Shown here piece by piece: positions 1-6,700 of a stretch of 8,585 nt of DNA (position 1 is its first letter; every line of letters starts with the position of its first letter). The position numbers and the translations under genes are program-made. Origin of the DNA: Moraxellaceae bacterium (lineage in GTDB: Bacteria; Pseudomonadota; Gammaproteobacteria; Pseudomonadales; Ketobacteraceae); assembly GCA_002402125.1 (NCBI GenBank), contig NVVG01000190.1:749-9333 (forward strand), read 5' to 3'. The notes under the pieces were generated by a model. The model was given only the letters and a program-made list of their open reading frames with translations, had not been told where the DNA came from and ran no database searches.

Positions 1-1425
1 ATATTTCGTCTCTTCCCGTATGTTCTTCCTGAGATTTGGGGTACACCTGAAAGCAATTTTTCTGTCTTAGGTTTGATTCCTGACAAATACGATAGCGATG
101 CGGTTTTTCCTATTGGGCTTGGCCATATTGAAGGTGCGATATCAGTGCCTACACCACAAGGAGATTTTCACATGCGGGTAGTGAGCAATACCTGCGCAGC
201 ATGCCATACCGGCCGTGTTGAACTGGAAGATGGTAGTACAAATATACTAATAGGTGCACCAGCTACAGAATACAAAGCGACAATGTTTCGAGGGATGCAG
301 TACGCCACTGTTAACAGTGAGAAGTATACAGCGCAGAATTTCATCGATGCTCTAGATCAACTACCTGTAGGTTGGTTGTACGGAGATCCGGATTTAATTG
401 AGCAAGAGGTTATGGAACGTGCGATATTTACCAGCGGCGCACAGCAGATGATGGATTCAGTTAAAGCATCTATTAATGCGGGATCTCAGCATGTTGCGGC
501 TACCTTGGGAGCATATACTTATAGCGGGCCTAATGCGCCGGATTTATCGCAACCTAAACCAGGGCGAATGGATGCAGGTGGCGGTTATGCTTCAATGACT
601 GTGGACCCTGCACAAATGTCTCCTGAATTTCTTCAGGCAGTATTGCCCCCTAAACCCGCCATTTCAGATCTAATGTATGTGTGGAAGATGGGTGAGCGGC
701 CGAACTCAAAATGGGGCGGCGAGATTGGTGACCACACTCATTCCTTGGCTGGAGCTGCTATGGGTATCATTGGTAGTCCTAATTTTGTTGAGATGGAGTC
801 TATCAATTCGTCAGTAGAATTTGTTTGGGACTTGCCTCCAACGCCCTATCCTTTCGTTGTGAAGCGAAATCGTGCAAAGTTTGGTAAGCGTTTATTCAAA
901 CGACACTGTGCAAGCTGCCATGAAGATCGATTAGATGAGCGGATGACACCGGAAGAGGTGGGAACTGATCCAAATCGGTCGATGATTTTTAGCGATCATG
1001 CTATTGATACGCTACGCGGTTTGTTGCGAATTGCTTGTAGTGATCCAGTAACCTGTAGTGATGATAGTGGTAATCCAATTCCTGACGATGTACTCATCAC
1101 CAATTCAAAAGCGTATGCGGTACTACCATTATATGGCATTTGGGCTCGTGCACCTTATTTGCATAATGGATCCGTACCTACACTAAGAGCATTGTTAACA
1201 GGTAACCGTCCCGAAACCTTCTATCGAGGTAATATAACCTATGATCAAAAAAATGTTGGATTTACTTGGGATGAAGCAAACAGTGTGCATGCCGTACTTT
1301 ATGATACAACTATCGATGGAAATTCAAATGTAGGTCACGATAGTGCTGAATTTACCGGCGGCGTTGATTGGTCCAGATCACCAGTGCGACTAGAGGCCTT
1401 GCTTGAGTACTTAAAGACCCTTTGA
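1..1425 (+). CDS. Di-haem c-type cytochrome, MauG/CcP/RoxA-like, 5'-truncated
   Basis: The frame is open from base 1 to the TGA at 1423-1425, so the gene starts outside the window. The TTG at 73 is internal, because coding sense continues upstream of it. The 474 residues present hold two CXXCH haem c motifs: CAACH (193-207) and CASCH (907-921), about 238 residues apart. The C-terminal part carries the APYLHNGSVPTL signature, then RPETFYRG, a GNSNVGH motif and a terminal LEYLKTL. That order is what I recall from the di-haem cytochrome c peroxidase superfamily branch that includes the rubber oxygenase RoxA and its many uncharacterised relatives. Such proteins are exported and mature in the periplasm or outside the cell, but the signal peptide would lie off the left edge. 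Substrate cannot be assigned: peroxidase, oxygenase or electron-transfer roles are all open. The di-haem cytochrome call is strong and the RoxA-like subgrouping is moderate. A strong hairpin closes the transcription unit. Confidence 0.88.
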   Translation: MFRLFPYVLPEIWGTPESNFSVLGLIPDKYDSDAVFPIGLGHIEGAISVPTPQGDFHMRVVSNTCAACHTGRVELEDGSTNILIGAPATEYKATMFRGMQYATVNSEKYTAQNFIDALDQLPVGWLYGDPDLIEQEVMERAIFTSGAQQMMDSVKASINAGSQHVAATLGAYTYSGPNAPDLSQPKPGRMDAGGGYASMTVDPAQMSPEFLQAVLPPKPAISDLMYVWKMGERPNSKWGGEIGDHTHSLAGAAMGIIGSPNFVEMESINSSVEFVWDLPPTPYPFVVKRNRAKFGKRLFKRHCASCHEDRLDERMTPEEVGTDPNRSMIFSDHAIDTLRGLLRIACSDPVTCSDDSGNPIPDDVLITNSKAYAVLPLYGIWARAPYLHNGSVPTLRALLTGNRPETFYRGNITYDQKNVGFTWDEANSVHAVLYDTTIDGNSNVGHDSAEFTGGVDWSRSPVRLEALLEYLKTL

Positions 1426-1438
1426 CGGATCTGAGTAG

Positions 1439-1482
1439 CAGAAAATACAGTGTTCAGTTGAAACTGAGCACTGTATTTTCTG
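1439..1482. terminator. Probable bidirectional intrinsic terminator
   Basis: A 19-bp stem (1439-1457 pairing with 1464-1482) has a single G-T wobble and a 6-base loop. It begins 13 bases after the cytochrome stop. The outer stem has an A4 run on the left arm and a T4 run on the right arm. The inner hairpin is therefore followed by U-rich RNA whichever strand is read, as in bidirectional factor-independent terminators. It should separate the cytochrome from lgt. No minus-strand gene is visible nearby to use the other direction. Confidence 0.75.
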
Positions 1483-1631
1483 GATATTAGTAACGAATAC
1501 AATTTGGGGCTATATCTGCGGTTCGGTTTTTGGGTCGACTGCGAGAACAATATACCCGACCTTATAGTGTTAAACATGACTCGATGCGGGATAAAAAACA
1601 GGCAATTCCACACCATTTGATAAAGCTGTTC

Positions 1632-1640
1632 TGATATACT
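1632..1640 (+). promoter_or_regulatory. Candidate extended -10 promoter upstream of lgt
   Basis: TGATATACT matches an extended -10 element (TGn followed by TATACT, 5 of 6 to consensus). It lies about 80 bases before the lgt start and downstream of the terminator, in the right place for an lgt promoter. No convincing -35 lies 16-18 bases upstream: the nearby TTGATA (1617-1622) is only 12 bases away. The rest of the 236-base spacer shows only weak short inverted repeats. Confidence 0.33.
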
Positions 1641-1718
1641 CCAATCAGCAAGTATTGTTTTTTGTAAAAAATGTTGCTTAATTTGACGTTAAATAGAAAC
1701 TAGTAGGGTGGTAGTTGG

Positions 1719-2510
1719 ATGGATTTTTTCGTTTGGAATGCTGATCCGGTTTTAGTCACCCTCGGTGGGATTAGTTTACACTGGTATGGTGTAATGTTTG
1801 CTATTGCCATAGTATCCAGTTATCTAATCATGCAATGGGTTTATCATCGAGAAGGAAAAAACGTTGATTCACTCGATGGTCTATTTATGTATGCGATTGC
1901 GGGTGGCACTATTGGTGCAAGGCTGGGGCATTGTTTTTTCTATGAGCCCGTATTTTATCTTAGTAATCCACTAAAAATAATAGCCATTTGGGAAGGCGGG
2001 CTTGCAAGCCATGGCGCGGGAATTGGCGGTCTTATTGCGCTCTATATCTATCATAAAAGATCAGGGGTAGATTATTTATGGTTGCTGGATAAACTTGCTA
2101 TTCCTACCGGACTTATTTGTTTTCTTATTCGTATAGGCAATTTTTTTAATTCAGAGATTATTGGTATTCACACTAATGTGTCTTGGGCTATCATTTTTCA
2201 ACGAATAGATAACTTGCCGAGGCATCCCTCTCAATTGTACGAGGCGTTCTCGTATTTTATTATTTTCACGATTCTTATGTCGCTTTATAGATTTAGCAAT
2301 ATTAAGCAGCGCAAAGGAACGATTTTTGGACTATTAGTGTTGTTGGTATTCAGCGCAAGGTTTTTATTGGAATTTGTTAAAACCAAGCAAGCTGCTTATT
2401 CGACAGATTTACTGCTAAGTACAGGGCAAATACTCAGCATACCCTTTTTGATTGTTGGAATAGTTCTTATTATTCGAGCCTCAGTTAAATACCGGCATAG
2501 TGCAGTGTAA
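1719..2510 (+). CDS. lgt: Prolipoprotein diacylglyceryl transferase
   Basis: Inner-membrane enzyme that moves a diacylglyceryl group from phosphatidylglycerol to the lipobox cysteine of prolipoproteins, the first step of lipoprotein maturation. The 263 residues are full length for the family and form several hydrophobic helices. Family landmarks are present in order: HWYG (Tyr23, E. coli Tyr26), GARLGH (66-71), WEGGLASHG (His98, E. coli His103), the Lgt signature RIGNFFNSEIIG (138-149, with Arg138, Asn141, Glu146 and Gly149 matching E. coli Arg143, Asn146, Glu151 and Gly154), RHPSQLYEA (168-176) and ARFLLEFVK (Arg214 and Glu218, matching Arg239 and Glu243). ATG at 1719 follows a purine-rich AGGGTGG (1705-1711) with 7 bases between. 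FNSEIIG in place of the enteric FINGELWGR, together with WEGGLASHG and DNLPRHP, resembles Bacteroidetes Lgt as I remember it, so this copy may be a transferred or second lgt. The usual gammaproteobacterial neighbour thyA is not next to it. Confidence 0.96.
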   Translation: MDFFVWNADPVLVTLGGISLHWYGVMFAIAIVSSYLIMQWVYHREGKNVDSLDGLFMYAIAGGTIGARLGHCFFYEPVFYLSNPLKIIAIWEGGLASHGAGIGGLIALYIYHKRSGVDYLWLLDKLAIPTGLICFLIRIGNFFNSEIIGIHTNVSWAIIFQRIDNLPRHPSQLYEAFSYFIIFTILMSLYRFSNIKQRKGTIFGLLVLLVFSARFLLEFVKTKQAAYSTDLLLSTGQILSIPFLIVGIVLIIRASVKYRHSAV

Positions 2511-2531
2511 TGTGCATTCCAAGTTATTATG

Positions 2532-2574
2532 ACCGGTTGATGGTGTTGTTTTACAACGCCTTAATTTAGCCGGT
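2532..2574 (+). terminator. Nested hairpin after lgt, possible weak terminator
   Basis: An 8-bp stem (2542-2549 with 2553-2560, one G-T pair) has a TTT loop and is followed by TTAATTT. An outer 5-bp ACCGG/CCGGT pairing (2532-2536 with 2570-2574) encloses it. It lies 21 bases after the lgt stop, so it may end or attenuate lgt transcription. The U-tract is interrupted, so strength is doubtful. An alternative reading of the same bases is a poor promoter for the next gene, TTGATG (2537-2542) and TTAATT (2561-2566) at 18-base spacing. Confidence 0.4.
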
Positions 2575-2611
2575 ATCGAGAAGTTGAAGCCGTTAAAATG
2601 GAAAAGGGACT

Positions 2612-3397
2612 ATGCAAGGGTTTACATCATTTGATTTCTCTTATGGGGATCTAACACGAAAAGTGTATAAATTGGGTGAAGATGATAAGCCCGCTGTACT
2701 TATTTTGCTTGAGTTGCCCGGTATGACAAAGCATACGGTTGAACTTGCTCGTCGCCTACACCGTGACGGGTATACGGTTTACCTTCCTTTGTTGTTTGGC
2801 AAGCCAAATAGTCCCTTTAGTGTCGGTAAAAATATATTACGCATTTGTATTCAGAAAGAATTCAATCTACTTGCACAGCACAAGCCCAGTTTAGTCACGG
2901 AATGGTTGAGAGCATTGAGCCGGAAGATGCAAAGAATGTCGGGTGGTTCCGTTGGAGCCATTGGCATGTGTTTTACGGGTGGTTTTGTGCTGTCTCTTAT
3001 GATTGATGATGCGATTGCTGCCCCAGTCATGTCACAGCCATTTTTGGTGGGCAACCCTTTTATAACGAAGGGAAAAATAAGTTTGGGTTTGCCGCAAGCA
3101 GAAATTAAACAAGCCGAAAAGCGTTCTAAGACTGAAAATATCCCCGTGCTAGGGTTTCGTTTTACCCGCGACATGATTTTCTGTACAAAAAGTAGCTTCG
3201 ATGCTGTAGAAGAAATCCTAGGCGAAAACTTTATCCGCTACGAAATTGATAATTCATTATTTAATCAATATAAAATACCACTGCATGCTCATTCTGTTCT
3301 GACCATTGACTATAACGATGCTCCAGGCCATCCAACACGGAAGGCTTACGAGCGGTTAGTAGAATTCTTTAGAGACAGGTTGTCCGCATGTGAATGA
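2612..3397 (+). CDS. Dienelactone hydrolase family alpha/beta hydrolase
   Basis: A 261-residue, probably cytoplasmic alpha/beta hydrolase with no signal peptide or membrane segment. The N-terminal strand pair and ELPGMTKHTVELARRLHRDG block (34-53), followed by YTVYLPLLFG, match the DLH-family start, in which a Glu near residue 36 precedes a hydrophobic turn; here it is Glu34. The nucleophile elbow is GMCFTGG with Cys120, the Cys typical of dienelactone hydrolases in place of Ser. The other triad members are probably Asp187 (FTRD) and His225 or His227 (HAHSVL). Family members hydrolyse dienelactones or other esters and thioesters; the substrate here cannot be read from the sequence. The start is supported by AAGGGA just upstream, although the spacing is short (2 to 4 bases), and no better in-frame start exists. 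It follows lgt by 101 bases across a hairpin, so co-transcription is uncertain. No ring-cleavage or chlorocatechol genes lie nearby to support an aromatic degradation role. Confidence 0.85.
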   Translation: MQGFTSFDFSYGDLTRKVYKLGEDDKPAVLILLELPGMTKHTVELARRLHRDGYTVYLPLLFGKPNSPFSVGKNILRICIQKEFNLLAQHKPSLVTEWLRALSRKMQRMSGGSVGAIGMCFTGGFVLSLMIDDAIAAPVMSQPFLVGNPFITKGKISLGLPQAEIKQAEKRSKTENIPVLGFRFTRDMIFCTKSSFDAVEEILGENFIRYEIDNSLFNQYKIPLHAHSVLTIDYNDAPGHPTRKAYERLVEFFRDRLSACE

Positions 3398-3424
3398 ATT
3401 TTGAGCGGGTCTCAAGGCCTAATA

Positions 3425-3586
3425 ATGGAATATCTCGAGAAGAGTTGGCTTTTTAGGTTCACTTGTTGGTCTAAATTCATACAAAGCTATTTGAAATGGC
3501 GAATTTTGACAAGGAGGGTATGTAAGCTAGCCTTACTATATGGCCTAGTTGTTGTTTTCTTATTCAGCGATGGATTGAAAAACTAG
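3425..3586 (+). CDS. Doubtful 53-residue ORF with a hydrophobic C-terminal segment
   Basis: ATG at 3425 has a modest AAGG seven bases upstream and opens a 53-codon frame. The frame is basic and aromatic in its first two thirds (KSWLFRFTCWSKF, then LKWRILTRR) and ends in a hydrophobic stretch LALLYGLVVVFLF, possibly one membrane helix. I recognise no family. It sits 27 bases after the hydrolase stop. It could be a small membrane protein or a chance frame in a non-coding spacer; length and composition alone do not decide. Confidence 0.2.
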   Translation: MEYLEKSWLFRFTCWSKFIQSYLKWRILTRRVCKLALLYGLVVVFLFSDGLKN

Positions 3587-3616
3587 TCGATCTATAAATG
3601 GTATTCAGTATCGACT
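3585..3616. repeat. 7-bp inverted repeat, possible operator or hairpin
   Basis: AGTCGAT (3585-3591) is repeated inverted as ATCGACT (3610-3616), with 18 bases between. The left arm overlaps the last codons of the doubtful small ORF and part of a 9-bp direct repeat GATCTATAA (3589-3597 and 3644-3652). There is no T-run after it, so it is not a convincing terminator. A regulator-binding site is possible, but nothing identifies the protein. Confidence 0.3.
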
Positions 3617-3623
3617 TTAGTTC

Positions 3624-3681
3624 CTAATATGTCGTTTTATTGAGATCTATAAGCGATTTCTCATATTAGTTTTCAATAAAA
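3624..3681. repeat. Two crossing inverted repeats upstream of the kinase gene
   Basis: CTAATATG (3624-3631) pairs perfectly with CATATTAG (3662-3669), and TTTTATTGA (3635-3643) pairs perfectly with TCAATAAAA (3673-3681). The arms alternate A-B-A'-B', so the two stems are interleaved. In RNA they could form a pseudoknot or two alternative structures. In DNA they could be overlapping operator sites. The arms are AT-rich, so chance is a real alternative. Confidence 0.4.
3640..3667 (+). promoter_or_regulatory. Candidate sigma70-like promoter for the kinase gene
   Basis: TTGAGA (3640-3645, 5 of 6 to the -35 consensus) and CATATT (3662-3667, 4 of 6 to the -10 consensus) are 16 bases apart, about 110 bases before the kinase start. 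The -10 candidate coincides with one arm of the inverted repeat at 3662-3669, so a factor binding there would affect initiation. The match is modest and AT-rich DNA gives such hits often. Confidence 0.28.
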
Positions 3682-3778
3682 TGTAAATGTATCTACCTTG
3701 CCACAAATTATTCAGAACCAGTAAACAGAGAATCAACAATGTAGAGCGAATCATTTTCGCCTTGTCGAAGAGTTAAGA

Positions 3779-6700
3779 ATGGGCATAGCAAAATCACAAA
3801 TGAGTAAAGATGCCGACGGAGGTCTATTCAACTTATCTCTTGCCCACAAGATTGTTGTTGGCTATCTAATACTAATAGCACTAATTGTTACCGTTAGCTC
3901 TTATGCTTTACACAAAATGAGCTTAATAGGCATGGAGATTGAAGAGTTAGCGAAGATAGATATTCCGCTTATTCAATCCATCGGTAGTGTCGAAACGCTT
4001 CTAGTAGAGCAAGCCATAATTCTAGAGCGTCTCCTGCGGGTAGCAGACGAGCAACTAGGGTTTTCTGAGGATGTTAAGAATGTTCAGGGCGTTGAGGATG
4101 CTATGGACTTTCAAGATTCCTTAGATGTATTAGATACTTTAGACGTTTTGGATAGAATAAGTAATGCCGCAGACAAATTATCCGCCGAGTTTCGCGAGCT
4201 ATCAAGAAAGGTGGAAGTAGAACTGCGTGGTGTTGAAAAGCAAACTAAAGCCAACGTTCGAAGCGCATTATTTAAAGAGGAGACAGAGGAGTTTGACCAT
4301 GTGCTGGAATCTTTGGATCGTATTAGGACGGAGCATGCAGAATATGAAAGACTTGCTTTTACTATATTGGATTTGGTAGGGAGGAGCCAGTGGGATTTTC
4401 GTGAACAGCAAGATCTAATCCAAATTATAGCGAAAGAACAATTGCAACTAGATCGTGAGATAGAATCTTTAATAGTTGATGTTGGAGAGTTTGCTAAATC
4501 ATCAGCTCTATCCGCTGAAGAGAATGAGAAATCTGCCACTATTGGTATAAGTGTTATTCTTGCCGCGGCACTAATTGTTGCAATCGCTGTGATGATTCAA
4601 ACTGCCCGCATCGCCAATGCAATGCAAATAAGTATTACCAAGGAGATTTGGATAAAGGATAATATCGCGGGTCTAAATGAGCAGCTACGAGGAGAAAAAT
4701 CACTTCTGCAACTTAGTGAAGATGTTTTGAGGTTTTTAGCTGGAGTGTTAAACGCTCAAGTCGGAGCATTTTATCTATGGGGGATTAAAGGAAAGCAAAC
4801 GCTGACTCTGCAAAGTAGTTATGCTTACAAAAAACGTAAGAATCTATCTAATGAATTCGAAATAGGAGAGGGTTTGATTGGGCAATGTGCCATAGAAAAA
4901 AAACCAATATTGTTGACAGAGGTACCGGCTGATTATATTAAAGTAACTTCAGGTGTAGGGGAGGCTGTACCAACCAATATTGCTGTTTATCCCATTCTCT
5001 ATGAGGGAGAAGTGAAAGGCGTATTTGAATTGGGTAGCTTGTCTGAATTTGATGAAGAGAATTCGATCATACTCGATCAAGCTTCATCAAATATAGGGAT
5101 CGCTGTCAATGCTGCTGAATCACGCCAAGCATTAGCACAATCACTTGAAGCTGCTCAAAAGCAATCAGAAGAGCTACAATCTCAACAGGAAGAGCTTAAA
5201 ATATCTAATGAAAGCCTGATGGAACAAACCAATCGACTAAAAACATCTGAAGAAGAATTAAAACAACAAAGTGAAGAGCTTCAGGTTTCAAATGAAGAGT
5301 TGGAAGAAAAGCAAGAGTATTTAAGGAGACAAAATTTAATAGTTGAAGAAGCAAAAAAAGAGGTTGAGATTCAGGCCCAGGAGCTGACCTTGGCTAATAA
5401 ATACAAATCAGAATTTTTAGCAAATATGAGTCATGAATTAAGGACGCCATTAAACAGTTTGCTGTTGCTTTCAAAAGGATTGGCGAACAATATGGAGGGA
5501 AACTTAACGGAAGGGCAAGTTGAAGATGCCCTTGTTATATATGATGGAGGTAATGATCTGTTAGCGCTGATTAGCGATATTATGGATCTTTCTAAGGTGG
5601 AAGCAGGTATGTTGAGCGTGCATTCCGAAGAATTAAGGTTGGAAACGCTGAAACGAAACCTACTCAGACTGTTTGACCCTGTTGCGCGTGATAATGAGTT
5701 GTTATTTGAGATTGATATAGATAAAACTTTGCCAGAGGTTATCATTAGTGATAGCCAGCGAGTTGAACAGATTCTTAAAAATCTACTTTCAAATGCAATG
5801 AAATTCACGGATAAAGGATCGGTGCGGCTAAAAATATCAACTGTGGATAAAGCTATAATATTCAAGAATATTGCTCTCAACAGGGAGAATGTTATAGCCT
5901 TTTCTGTAATTGATTCAGGTGTAGGAGTGCCCCCCCAAAAGCAGCAAGCTATATTTGAGGCATTTCAACAGCAGGATGGTTCTACCAGTCGAAGGTATGG
6001 TGGTACTGGTTTAGGGTTAACTATTTCAAGAGAGCTGGCGCGATTGTTGGGGGGTGAGATTCAACTCCAAAGTATAGAAAATGAAGGTAGTACATTTACC
6101 TTATATTTGCCTAGGAATCAAAAAATTGAGTCAACAGATACAAAAAGTGTGAGATATCTTTCACCTGGGCGCGCAAAAGAAGTTGCCATTGAACGTCTTG
6201 ATCAAGTGCCTTCTCGCCTTTCTGAGTCGGATCAAAGTATTAATAGAGATTCTCCAATGCAGACTGCCGAATTATTTATTCCTGATGATCGTAAAGACAT
6301 CGTGGCAGGTGACAGGGTGCTGTTGATTATTGATGATGATAGAAAGTTTGCAAAAATACTTAGAGATCAAGGTAGGAAAAATAACTACAAATGCATTGTC
6401 GCCGGCGACGGCAGAAACGGTATTTATCTTGCCATGAAGTATATCCCTATTGGTATATTGTTGGACATTAGTTTGCCTGATATTGATGGTTATAAAGTAT
6501 TAGAGCAGCTTAAGTTCCGGAAGCGGACGCGGGATATTCCCGTGCAAATCATCTCAGCATCCGAAGATGACAAGGAAAGATCGTTAACTCAAGGCGCAAT
6601 AGGCTACCAAGTAAAACCTGTAGAACAAGAACAGCTTATTGGTATTTTTGAGAAAATGGCAGGAATTGTTAGCGATGATATTAAAACGCTGCTCATCGTT

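Larger units (their letters stand above)
3398..3778. other. 381-base spacer between the hydrolase and the sensor kinase
   Basis: Apart from the doubtful small ORF, this AT-rich stretch shows no recognisable gene on either strand. It contains a 5-bp TTGAG/CTCAA hairpin just after the hydrolase stop (3401-3415) and a strong AAGGAGGG (3511-3518) leading only to ATG-TAA. It also holds a cluster of inverted and direct repeats at 3585-3681, a candidate promoter for the kinase, and a short GCGAA/TTCGC hairpin (3746-3760) ending seven bases before the kinase ribosome-binding site. It probably serves as the regulatory leader of the kinase gene. Confidence 0.5.

Noticed and set aside
73..75. TTG as the start of the cytochrome gene
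   Set aside because: The frame continues open to base 1 with sensible coding (FRLFPYVLPEIWGTPE), the TTG has no ribosome-binding site, and family members have more N-terminal sequence and an export signal.
1532..1561. Short GGTCG/CGACC inverted repeat upstream of lgt
   Set aside because: Only 5 bp with a 19-base loop and a competing GGGT/ACCC pairing; expected by chance in a spacer of this size.
1335..1616. Minus-strand ORF of 93 codons
   Set aside because: It overlaps the cytochrome 3' end and reads through the terminator hairpin, with a low-complexity basic product and no family resemblance.
2851..3174. Minus-strand ORF of 107 codons inside the hydrolase gene
   Set aside because: It lies wholly within a well-supported coding region on the other strand and shows no domain.
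4111..4539. Minus-strand ORF of 142 codons inside the kinase gene
   Set aside because: Its Ser-rich product is the antisense of the Asp/Glu/Leu-rich sensor region; the same applies to the minus-strand ORFs at 5431-5880 and 6814-7068.
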